Notes under the pieces: model-generated
Databases searched by the model: none
Seen by the model: the letters and a program-made list of their open reading frames with translations, nothing else
Told to the model about the DNA's origin: nothing
In this document: one piece after another, positions 55,344-63,080 of the stretch
Layout of the letters: each line of letters starts with the position of its first letter
Numbering within the stretch: position 1 is the first letter of the stretch
Made by a program: the position numbers and the translations under genes
Origin: Phycisphaerales bacterium
Lineage (GTDB): Bacteria > Planctomycetota > Phycisphaerae > UBA1845 > UTPLA1
NCBI GenBank assembly: GCA_022360095.1
Contig: JAKSDK010001037.1
Span: forward strand, 292,046-356,045
Direction of reading: 5' to 3'
DNA: 64,000 nucleotides

Positions 55344-56375
55344 CTAATTGGGGCCAAGTTGCATTGTTCGCCCCACGGCGTCGGCGATCAGCCCCAACTC
55401 GTGCATGAGGCCTTCGAACGCACCGTGTGTGATGGACTGGGCACCATCGGTGAGGGCGTGTTCCGGATCAGGGTGCACCTCGATCAGAAGACCGTCCGCC
55501 CCCGCGGCCACCGCCGCTTTGCTCATTTGGGGCACCATGTAGGCGTGCCCGGTGCCTTGGGAGGGGTCCACCACGATGGGGAGATGAGATTCTCGGTTAA
55601 TGGCGGGGATGATCGCCAGGGGCAGGGTGTTCCGAACGTAGGTCTCGTGCGTGCGGATTCCCCTCTCGCAAAGGATCACGTTCGTATTCCCTTCATTGAT
55701 GATGTACTCGGCGGCAAGCAGGAACTCGTTGAGTGAGGCACTCCAACCCCGCTTTAGCATAATTGTTTTCTGAGTTTTGCCCGCTGCCATGAGCAGATTA
55801 AAGTTGTGCATGTTTCGCGTGCCGATTTGAAGCACATCCGCGTACTCTGCCACAAGATCTACCTGATCGATGCTCATCACCTCGGTGACGATTGCGAGCC
55901 CCGTTTCATCTCGTGCCTTGGACAGGAGTTTGAGTCCCTCTTCTCCAAGACCCTGAAAATCGTAGGGGTTGGTCCGCGGTTTGAAGGCCCCGCCACGCAG
56001 GCCGACCGCTCCGGCCTTCATTACGGCCTGGGCCGTGCCGAGGATCTGCTTTTCATTTTCGACACTGCACGGCCCGGCGATAACACTGACCTTGGTGCCG
56101 CCGACCGAGGCATTGGGACCCAATGGAATCACCGAAGGCGAAGTTTTCACTTCGCGACTGGCGACTTTGTAGGGTGCCAGGATCGGCACCAACCGGTCGA
56201 CCATGGACGCATTCTCAATCGCCGTCATGTCGAGATGTCGTTTGTCTCCGATGGCGGCCACGACCGTGCGGTCCGTTCCTACAATGACGTGATCTTTGAG
56301 CCCTCGCTCGCGGATCAATTGCACGACGTGATCCACGTCTTCTTTGCGACAACCGGATTTCATGACGACGATCAT
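55344..56375 (-). CDS. aroF: 3-deoxy-7-phosphoheptulonate (DAHP) synthase, type I beta
   Basis: 343 aa. The N-terminal ~70 residues are the ferredoxin-like regulatory extension (MIVVMKSGCRKEDVDHVVQL). The barrel carries VIAGPCSVENEKQI, RGGAFKPRTNPYDFQGLG, IMLKRGWSASLNEFLLAAEY and a late DPSQGTGH metal-site segment. It condenses phosphoenolpyruvate and erythrose 4-phosphate, the entry to the shikimate pathway. It is the second gene after DUF434, 64 bases downstream. It could feed the chorismate-derived pathway at 21-24 kb, though that link is only conjecture. Confidence 0.93.
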   Translation of the reverse strand: MIVVMKSGCRKEDVDHVVQLIRERGLKDHVIVGTDRTVVAAIGDKRHLDMTAIENASMVDRLVPILAPYKVASREVKTSPSVIPLGPNASVGGTKVSVIAGPCSVENEKQILGTAQAVMKAGAVGLRGGAFKPRTNPYDFQGLGEEGLKLLSKARDETGLAIVTEVMSIDQVDLVAEYADVLQIGTRNMHNFNLLMAAGKTQKTIMLKRGWSASLNEFLLAAEYIINEGNTNVILCERGIRTHETYVRNTLPLAIIPAINRESHLPIVVDPSQGTGHAYMVPQMSKAAVAAGADGLLIEVHPDPEHALTDGAQSITHGAFEGLMHELGLIADAVGRTMQLGPN

Positions 56376-56439
56376 TTTCCTCTCACTCCTCGTCCATCTT
56401 CTCTAAATGAGCGGTTTCTTACAATAGAAGTAAGCATTT

Positions 56440-57168
56440 TCAGCGAGATCCGGGGCTCATGTCCACCATCCAGCACTCCGGGATGTGCATTTTTATGATG
56501 TCGGTCGCCAGGTTGACCCACAGGTCGCAACGATCCAGGACCCAAGAATCCGATGATGCGACCGGGCCTTCGTATTTTGTAAGAACGTGATCCGGGTTGT
56601 CTGCCAGCTCAATGTTCCAGGCGATGTTGGTCTCAGACAAGGTGTCGTGCATGACGGCTTTGAGCCTTCCGCTGTTCGAGACAGGACGATCCAGATACCA
56701 GTCCACCTGCCGAATGCCGGCTTCCGCAAAGTGTTTCGCGATCAACCGGATCGCGGGCAGGGTCTCGGACACTTTGCGATAGGTGCCATGGACGCTGGCC
56801 AGGTCACGACAACAGCCGTCACGTCCCACAAGGATGACGCCGTTTGACAAGGCGCTCTCGATCGTGATCAGCAGGTTGTATCCGTCAACCCCGATTTGGC
56901 CGTTGGGGCATTGTGTAAGTGGTATGCAGGTCTCGCGGCGGCGTTCCAGCGATCGATCCGAGCAACCGGATCGCCGCAGCGCCATACGCTGTCGTTGGGT
57001 AAGATGATGATGATTGCCGACGATTTGGAGGATGGACGCCTCGGCATAGCCTCGCGAAAGGAGATAGGCGCATTCTTCGATGGCCAGTCGGAGTGTCGTG
57101 TGGTTCGAGGCGTCGAAGAGTTTGGTGTCCTCGGGATGGGGGCCGCGGTGGCTTCGCCGATCAGGCAT
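56440..57168 (-). CDS. DUF434-family protein (possible nuclease-like)
   Basis: 242 aa from ATG 57168. The N-terminal half has LRLAIEECAYLLSRGYAEAS and LVGNHHHLTQRQRMALRRSG-type segments of DUF434; the C-terminal ~110 residues (VDGYNLLITIESALSNGVIL; WYLDRPVSNSGRLKAVMHDT) resemble the DUF5616-like extension. The DGYN and D-R-P residues suggest a metal-dependent nuclease fold, but no activity is established. It lies upstream of aroF on the same strand. Confidence 0.78.
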   Translation of the reverse strand: MPDRRSHRGPHPEDTKLFDASNHTTLRLAIEECAYLLSRGYAEASILQIVGNHHHLTQRQRMALRRSGCSDRSLERRRETCIPLTQCPNGQIGVDGYNLLITIESALSNGVILVGRDGCCRDLASVHGTYRKVSETLPAIRLIAKHFAEAGIRQVDWYLDRPVSNSGRLKAVMHDTLSETNIAWNIELADNPDHVLTKYEGPVASSDSWVLDRCDLWVNLATDIIKMHIPECWMVDMSPGSR

Positions 57169-57314
57169 TGAGTACCTGCCTTCGTAAGGGAACATGGCGA
57201 GAATAGCTGGAATCGAGCGATTTCGCCACTCTAGCGACATTGCCGGGAACTCGTTACGGTCGAGCCGCGTCTAAACGCACGTTATGTGTATTGCATCTGT
57301 ATGGGAGTTTGAAC

Positions 57315-58868
57315 ATGAAAAGATTCAAAAATAGGACGATCGTATCTGTCTCAGCCACGGTGCTTTCGATGTCCGCGATGGCGACCGTTGGCGCATCGGC
57401 ATCAGATCAGGCGGACGAAGGACCTTCGGTAACGGTCTACTCGAGCGCGGACCCGCGAGGCTTCGATCCTCAACAGTTCATCGCTCAGCAACGCCAGGGG
57501 TACAATCCGACGTCTGCACAACAGGCGCCCGGTTTCGGAGTCGTCAAGGAGGTGCGGCAAATCAAGCTTGAAGCCGGTATTAACGAGTTACCTTTCACCG
57601 ACGTCGCCCAATTCATTGATCCCACGACCGTCAGTTTTACAGACTTGACCGATCCGGAAGGGACGACGGTTCTTGAACAGAACTTTCAGTTCGACCTCGT
57701 CAGCCCGGAGAAGATTTTGGAGAAGTACCTAGACCGTAGTATTCGGGTGATTGTCCCCTCTGGTGACTCCACGGAAGTCGTTTCAGGCAGACTTCTGTCT
57801 GCCAGCCTTGGAAAGCTCGTCCTGCAAACGGATCAGGGATTGCGCGTGATCAATGGTCACGGCTACTCGATCGAGCTCGGCGAACTGCCTGAAAGCCTTA
57901 TGACCAAACCGACGCTCGTTTGGAAGGTCCAGGCGAAAAACGCAGGCGAACATCGAATTCGGACGACCTACCAGACGAACGGTATCACGTGGCGATCCGA
58001 CTATAACCTGGTGCTCAATCAAGCGGACACCATGGCCGACCTCGGAGCATGGGTGACGTTGATGAATTTGTCCGGCGCGGGTTATGAAAATGCCAGACTC
58101 AAATTGGTCGCGGGCGACGTCCAGCGCGTCCAACCCCGAACGCCCGCTTTTCCGCGGCGCGGAGTCATGGCGATGGAAGCCGACGTGAGCGTCGGTTTTG
58201 AAGAAAAGGCCTTTTTTGAATATCACCTTTACACATTGCCTCGTCGCACGGACATTCTGGCCAACACAACGCAGCAGATCACGCTGTTTCCGACCGCGCG
58301 TGACGTCAAGGTGCAAAAGACTTTGGTCTATTACGGTCTTCCTCAAGCACGCTATTGGAATTTTCGGTCGTCGCCGCAGCAGGATCGAAATCTTGGAAAC
58401 CGGTCCAACCCCAAAGTGGATGTTTATGTTCAGTTCAAGAACGAGAAGTCGAACAACCTGGGCATGCCCCTGCCGTCGGGCAAGGTCCGTGTTTATAAGC
58501 AGGACGACGCCGACGGGACGTTGGAGTTCGTCGGCGAAGACCTGATCGATCATACCGCCAAGGACGAAAAGATCTTGATCAAGCTCGGCCAGGCCTTTGA
58601 CGTGGTCGGCGAACGGACGCAGGTCAGCTTCAATCTTGACACCAACCGTAAGACGATCACGGAGAGTTTCAGGATTCAGGTTCGCAACCACAAAGAACAG
58701 CCTCAGAAGGTCATCATCAAAGAGACGCTTTTCCGCTGGGCGACCTGGAAGATCACGAAGTCCAGTGACGAGTATGAAAAGATCGACGCTCGCAACATTC
58801 ACTTCGACGTCATGGTTCCGGCGAATGGGGAGAAGACCGTCACGTACACCGTGCGCTACACCTGGTGA
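57315..58868 (+). CDS. DUF4139-family exported protein
   Basis: 517 aa from ATG 57315. A signal peptide (IVSVSATVLSMSAMATVGAS) precedes a ~130-residue N-terminal part, then a DUF4139 domain with TTYQTNGITWRSDYNLVLNQ, NARLKLVAGDVQRVQPRTPA and EYHLYTLPRRTDILANTTQQ. The fold is beta-rich and its role is unknown. It diverges from DUF434 and converges with glmS. Confidence 0.83.
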   Translation: MKRFKNRTIVSVSATVLSMSAMATVGASASDQADEGPSVTVYSSADPRGFDPQQFIAQQRQGYNPTSAQQAPGFGVVKEVRQIKLEAGINELPFTDVAQFIDPTTVSFTDLTDPEGTTVLEQNFQFDLVSPEKILEKYLDRSIRVIVPSGDSTEVVSGRLLSASLGKLVLQTDQGLRVINGHGYSIELGELPESLMTKPTLVWKVQAKNAGEHRIRTTYQTNGITWRSDYNLVLNQADTMADLGAWVTLMNLSGAGYENARLKLVAGDVQRVQPRTPAFPRRGVMAMEADVSVGFEEKAFFEYHLYTLPRRTDILANTTQQITLFPTARDVKVQKTLVYYGLPQARYWNFRSSPQQDRNLGNRSNPKVDVYVQFKNEKSNNLGMPLPSGKVRVYKQDDADGTLEFVGEDLIDHTAKDEKILIKLGQAFDVVGERTQVSFNLDTNRKTITESFRIQVRNHKEQPQKVIIKETLFRWATWKITKSSDEYEKIDARNIHFDVMVPANGEKTVTYTVRYTW

Positions 58869-58923
58869 CCTGCAGGTCGTATTACTCTCTGTGAGGAGAT
58901 GTATTGGGTCCGCTCTTGTGTAG

Positions 58924-58940
58924 GGCGGGTTCCACCCGCC
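58924..58940. repeat. Short GGCGGGT/ACCCGCC hairpin beginning GTAGGG
   Basis: Seven-base arms around a TCC loop, preceded by GTAG. It resembles the start of the 50527 repeat and lies in the gap between convergent genes. Confidence 0.35.
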
Positions 58941-58962
58941 GATCTGGGTAAGCGAACAGGCG

Positions 58963-60789
58963 TTACTCGACCGTCACGGACTTCGCAAGGTTGCGAGGTT
59001 TGTCCACATCGCAACCTCGCAACACGGCTGCATGATAAGCGAGGAGTTGCAGTGGGATAACCGTGACCATGGGCTGTAGTGGCTCTGGAACGTCGGGCAC
59101 GTAAAAGACGTGCTCCGCGAGCGAAGAGATTTCGGTGTCGCCTTCGGTTGCCACGGCAATGACGCGCCCGTCGCGTGCCCGGACTTCCTCGATATTGCTG
59201 ACGACCTTTTCGTATTGCGAGCCCTTGGTGGCGATGAACACAACAGGCATGTTCTTGGTGATCAGCGCGATCGGGCCGTGCTTCATTTCGGCTGCAGGCA
59301 TCCCTTCGGCGTGGATATAGGAGATTTCCTTGAGCTTCAGCGCACCTTCCAGGGCCGTTGGGTAATTGTAACCCCGCCCAAGGTAAAGCCAGTTCTCAGC
59401 GTCCTTGTAGCGCTCGGCCACTTCCCGAATTGCATCGCTCTGTTTGGTGATTTCGTTGATCTTTTTCGGAATCGAATGCAGAGCGGAAAGATACGATTGC
59501 AGGTCAGGCTGAGACAGATGCCGGCGACGTCCCAAATACAAGGCCATCATCGTCAAGACCAGCACCTGGCCGACGTAGGCTTTCGTGCTCGCCACGCCGA
59601 TCTCGGGGCCGACGTGCAAATAGACGCCGGCATCCGTTTCTCGAGCGATCGATGAGCCGACCACGTTGACGATTCCCAGAGTCAACGCACCTTTTTCCTG
59701 TGCTTCGCGCAGCGCTGCTTGAGTGTCCGCCGTTTCACCGGATTGACTGATTGCGATCAGCACCGTGCCGTTGTCCATCACGGGGTTGCGATATCGAAAC
59801 TCCGAAGCGTACTCGACTTCTGTCGGAATTCTTGCCATTTCCTCAAACAGATATTCGCCAACCAGACCCGCATGCCAGGCCGTCCCGCATGCCGTGATGA
59901 TGACGCGCTTTGTCCGCACCAGCTCGCGAGCCGAATTGGCCAGACCGCCGAGATAGATTCGTCCGTCGGTAGGATTGACCCGGCCGCGCATGCAATCTTC
60001 CATCGCGCTGGGTTGTTCGAGAATCTCCTTGAACATGAAATGCTCATGATTGCCCAGCTCAATGTCTTCCAGCGTCATCTCAAGTTCGGTGACTTCTTTG
60101 GTAATGGGGAGGGCGTCGAGCGTCGTGGTGCGGAAGCCATCTTCCCAAACGGTTGCCAGTTCTCCGTCTGAGAGGTAGATCACTTGCGTCGTATGTTGAA
60201 CGATCGCCGCTGCATCTGAAGCCACGACATACTCATCATCCCCCACGCCCACGATCAGGGGGCTCCCCTTACGTGCCGCAATGATCCGGCCGGGCTCATC
60301 CGCGCAGATGACGGTGATGCCGTAGGTCCCGCGGACATCCCGCAAAGCCGTTCGAACGGCGGCCTCGATATCGTTCTTGTAAAAGTGTCCGATGAGTTGA
60401 ACGAGCACCTCGGTGTCCGTGTCGCTGCGGAACTCGACGCCTCGGTGCTCAAGATAGGTGCGAAGGGCCTGATAATTTTCGATGATTCCATTGTGGACGA
60501 GAGAGATACGGTTTGACGCGTCTGTGTGCGGATGGGCGTTCAGGTCCGTTGGGGCGCCGTGGGTGGCCCAACGCGTGTGAGACATGCCGCAAGTGCCCTT
60601 CATCTCGCAGGTCGCCAGCTTCTGCTCAAGCACGGAAATACGCCCGGCCGCTTTCTCGAGCTGCAGTTTGCCGGCACTTTGAACGGCAATTCCTGCGGAG
60701 TCATACCCGCGATATTCGAGTCGCTTCAGACCTTCGATTAGAATCGGGCGCGCGTCCCGAAACCCTGTATAAGCCACGATTCCGCACAT
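58963..60789 (-). CDS. glmS: Glucosamine-6-phosphate synthase (isomerising, GlmS)
   Basis: 608 aa, the usual length. The N-terminal Cys (MCGIVAYTGFRDARPILIEG) is the glutaminase nucleophile; SHTRWATHGAPTDLNAHPHT follows. Two SIS domains hold the sugar-phosphate site (LIAISQSGETADTQAALREA and ISYIHAEGMPAAEMKHGPIA), and the C-terminus ends KPRNLAKSVTVE as in all GlmS. It makes glucosamine 6-phosphate for peptidoglycan and surface glycans. I see no glmS ribozyme upstream. Confidence 0.95.
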   Translation of the reverse strand: MCGIVAYTGFRDARPILIEGLKRLEYRGYDSAGIAVQSAGKLQLEKAAGRISVLEQKLATCEMKGTCGMSHTRWATHGAPTDLNAHPHTDASNRISLVHNGIIENYQALRTYLEHRGVEFRSDTDTEVLVQLIGHFYKNDIEAAVRTALRDVRGTYGITVICADEPGRIIAARKGSPLIVGVGDDEYVVASDAAAIVQHTTQVIYLSDGELATVWEDGFRTTTLDALPITKEVTELEMTLEDIELGNHEHFMFKEILEQPSAMEDCMRGRVNPTDGRIYLGGLANSARELVRTKRVIITACGTAWHAGLVGEYLFEEMARIPTEVEYASEFRYRNPVMDNGTVLIAISQSGETADTQAALREAQEKGALTLGIVNVVGSSIARETDAGVYLHVGPEIGVASTKAYVGQVLVLTMMALYLGRRRHLSQPDLQSYLSALHSIPKKINEITKQSDAIREVAERYKDAENWLYLGRGYNYPTALEGALKLKEISYIHAEGMPAAEMKHGPIALITKNMPVVFIATKGSQYEKVVSNIEEVRARDGRVIAVATEGDTEISSLAEHVFYVPDVPEPLQPMVTVIPLQLLAYHAAVLRGCDVDKPRNLAKSVTVE

Positions 60790-61203
60790 ACTTGGATTAC
60801 TCCTGATTGGCGAGGCGCGGGTTCATGCGAGTCTTCGACCCAGCCTTCTGGTTGTCATCGGCCAAGCCGTGGAATTGTGCGAGCAAACTACGTTCCATTG
60901 AGCGAAGACTGGCGACCCTCCTCCATCTCCATATTATGCAGGATTCAACTGCGAAATAATACGAGCCCGACCGCAATCCGTTCGATTGTTGTTGTTGCGG
61001 TTTTAACTTGCTTTTTCACAATGAGTTAGAGTGAAGGGGCTTTTGTGCAGACAGTCGGATCACGCGTATTCTTCGATCAGTTTGGGCAGGTGAGCGACCC
61101 TTCAACCGAGAATGCAGGAACCCGCCTTTACGCGACTCCGGCACCGACTTAAAGTTTCCCGGGAGGCTGATCTGCCGGTGAAATCCGTCATGCTCAGCTT
61201 TCA
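60790..61203. other. Intergenic stretch before tRNA-Arg, no gene seen
   Basis: No reading frame with support. It contains the upstream region of glmS (minus) and of tRNA-Arg (plus). I cannot point to a clear promoter. Confidence 0.5.
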
Positions 61204-61277
61204 GCGCCCGTAGCTCAATTGGATAGAGCATCTGACTTCGGATCAGAGGGTTGGGGGTTCGAGTCCTCCCGGGCGCG
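61204..61277 (+). tRNA. tRNA-Arg (TCG)
   Basis: 74 bases. The acceptor stem pairs (GCGCCCG with CGGGCGC), the anticodon stem is TCTGA/TCAGA and the loop CTTCGGA gives TCG for CGA codons. The T-loop GGTTCGAGTCC is normal. No CCA is encoded. Its 3' part overlaps the integrase ORF on the minus strand. Confidence 0.94.
61215..61277. mobile_element. Probable attachment-site end of an integrated element at tRNA-Arg
   Basis: The integrase C-terminus (NRAREDSNPQPSDPKSDALS) is encoded antisense through the tRNA from 61277 to the stop at 61215. This overlap is typical of tyrosine integrases that use the tRNA 3' end as attB. The other end (attR/attL) lies outside the window. Confidence 0.6.
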
Positions 61278-62603
61278 GTTTTTCAGGCCGCTATCAACGA
61301 TTCTCACGCACGGCGTCGTACTGTTTCGCACCCCTCCGCGCACTGACTGCTGTCGTATGCGCTGCGCGCCGTCGGCGGATGAAGCGTCCGGGTTTGCGTC
61401 GTAGGTTCCCGTTGCTTTCGCTTTCTCGCGTGAACCATCGTCACGAGCAGAGTCGGGCAGGGACGAGAGCGCACCCGCGAGGTCATGCAGCCGAGCGTGA
61501 GCGTATCGCCCGATTGTCAGGCTCGGCGTCGAATGCCGGGACAACTCCTGCACGGCCTTGACCGATCCGGTTCCCCGCACAAGAAAGCTCACGTAGGTAT
61601 GGCGTAGGCTGTGAAAGTCGAACACGCGATCAGCATCGTCGCGGTAGGGAATCTCCGCCGCGCCCAGGTCCGCCCGCAGCATCGCTGCCGTTTTCTCCGG
61701 CACGTTCCAAACAGGCCGATTCGGAGTCTTATCGGCGAGCCAGCGTCGCAACAGGTCCGCAAGATCATCCCGGATCGGCTGTGCGTCTCGCCGTCGACGT
61801 TTCGAGTAAGCAGCTTGTACCGTCACCGTCGGCGGAGCCGCGTCAAGATTGAAGGATTCAGGCGTGAGGCTCGCCAGTTCCGCAGCCCGAAAGCCGGTAC
61901 CGACGGCCACGCGGTAAAGCATCGCTCTATCCGAGCCGCTAATCCCTACGCGCGGAGCCGAGCGAGCGCGGCCGGTGCGCCACGTCCAAGGCGGGGCCTT
62001 TTCCGCCGCTTCGATCAGGGCCTTCAATTCCTCAGCGGTCGCGTCTCGGCGCTCGTGGCGACGGTCGACGTCCTCGCGCATCGCTGCTAGGTGCCGAATC
62101 GGATCATCCGGCATTCGCCGATCATGCACGAGCCAGCGTGTGAAGCTCTTAACGGCCCGTAGATAGGCGTTGCACGTCCGAGCCGATAAACCTTCGTCGT
62201 CGTCCTTCCCTTCACGAAGCGTTGCGATAGCCGAAACGACCGCGTTGGGGCCGAGATCGGTGATGCTCTGCGCGTCGCACTCTTTGACGATCTTGCGGAT
62301 TCGGCTTTCGGTCTCGCTGATATGCTGTTCGGTTCGGCCCTTGGCTGCCAACTCCTCGACGAAATCGCTCAGGTGCTTTGCGATCGGCTGCCGTGCCGCT
62401 GCCGCGTAGCGATCCGCGTTCGCGTCGATGATGCCCTCCCGCCGCATCGCCGTTTCGTCTTCGATCTTGTTGGCAATCCGCCGGGCCAGCTTGTAGTCGG
62501 TCGTGCGCGTGCTACGGTTCCTGCGTCGCCCCGTAGCATCGTACCAACTCACGATGTATGGCCCGCGTCCGCCGCGAATATCGTCGCCATGATTCACACT
62601 CAC
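61215..62603 (-). CDS. Tyrosine recombinase/integrase of a tRNA-integrated element
   Basis: 462 aa from GTG 62603, whose GTGA overlaps the upstream regulator stop. An N-terminal SAM-like arm-binding region (ISETESRIRKIVKECDAQSI; SARTCNAYLRAVKSFTRWLV) precedes the catalytic domain: Arg in VAVGTGFRAAELASLTPESF, HxLR in FDFHSLRHTYVS, His in LSRHSTPSLT and the Tyr nucleophile in IGRYAHARL. The last ~21 codons are antisense to tRNA-Arg. It drives site-specific insertion into the tRNA and excision from it. All catalytic residues are present. Confidence 0.9.
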   Translation of the reverse strand: MSVNHGDDIRGGRGPYIVSWYDATGRRRNRSTRTTDYKLARRIANKIEDETAMRREGIIDANADRYAAAARQPIAKHLSDFVEELAAKGRTEQHISETESRIRKIVKECDAQSITDLGPNAVVSAIATLREGKDDDEGLSARTCNAYLRAVKSFTRWLVHDRRMPDDPIRHLAAMREDVDRRHERRDATAEELKALIEAAEKAPPWTWRTGRARSAPRVGISGSDRAMLYRVAVGTGFRAAELASLTPESFNLDAAPPTVTVQAAYSKRRRRDAQPIRDDLADLLRRWLADKTPNRPVWNVPEKTAAMLRADLGAAEIPYRDDADRVFDFHSLRHTYVSFLVRGTGSVKAVQELSRHSTPSLTIGRYAHARLHDLAGALSSLPDSARDDGSREKAKATGTYDANPDASSADGAQRIRQQSVRGGVRNSTTPCVRIVDSGLKNRAREDSNPQPSDPKSDALSN

Positions 62604-62806
62604 TTCTTGACGCGCACAAGGTCCAGCCCGACCACTTCGCACAATTTTTGAGCTGTCGGCAACCGCAAGGTCTGCTCCGCCTTCATGAACCGCTGCAACG
62701 GGGCCACGTCGATCTCGGCATCCTTGGCCACGCGGTACAAACTCTTGCCTGTTGCCTGGATCGCCTTGCGGATTCGATCGTCGAATGATGATTTTCGCTT
62801 CGCCAT
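62600..62806 (-). CDS. Small helix-turn-helix (XRE-like) regulator
   Basis: 68 aa from ATG 62806; the upstream extension lacks support. The segment GKSLYRVAKDAEIDVAPLQR followed by LRLPTAQKLCEVVGLDLV is a lambda-repressor-type helix-turn-helix. It probably controls integrase or element genes. The stop overlaps the integrase start by four bases, so both are on one transcript. Confidence 0.78.
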   Translation of the reverse strand: MAKRKSSFDDRIRKAIQATGKSLYRVAKDAEIDVAPLQRFMKAEQTLRLPTAQKLCEVVGLDLVRVKK

Positions 62807-62870
62807 GTTTGTCGTCTCCGAAAGTCTACACTCATAAGCATACACTACGATCGGCTCGAATGCAAGCTGT

Positions 62871-63080
62871 TTAGCGTATACGTTTTGCTTGCCGGTCGAT
62901 CCACGCCTGTAAGTCGGCCGGGACGTACCGCACGGCGCGGCCGATTCGGATGCAAGGGACTTCTCCACAGTTCGTCAGTTCCCACAGCTTGCGAGGGCTG
63001 ATCGCCAGTGCCTTCGCTGCCTCATCCGGTCGGAGTAGAAGGCGGATTGCTTCGGATACGTTGTCGTGCTTAGCCGTCAT
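62871..63080 (-). CDS. MerR/HTH_17-type small DNA-binding protein (excisionase-like)
   Basis: 69 aa from ATG 63080, which overlaps the RepA-like stop (ATGA). LLLRPDEAAKALAISPRKLW then ELTNCGEVPCIRIGRAVRYV and DLQAWIDRQ fit the excisionase/HTH_17 family of element-encoded regulators. It may bind att or replication DNA. Good family call; exact role inferred. Confidence 0.82.
   Translation of the reverse strand: MTAKHDNVSEAIRLLLRPDEAAKALAISPRKLWELTNCGEVPCIRIGRAVRYVPADLQAWIDRQAKRIR

Noticed and set aside
55130..55357. 75-codon minus-strand frame before the prepilin-like gene
   Set aside because: No ribosome site, overlaps the aroF end and has no homology I recognise.
57783..58802. 339-codon minus-strand frame opposite the DUF4139 gene
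   Set aside because: Shadow frame; the plus-strand gene has a signal peptide and family motifs.
60790..61000. glmS ribozyme upstream of glmS
   Set aside because: No recognisable core; this ribozyme is mainly known in Gram-positives.
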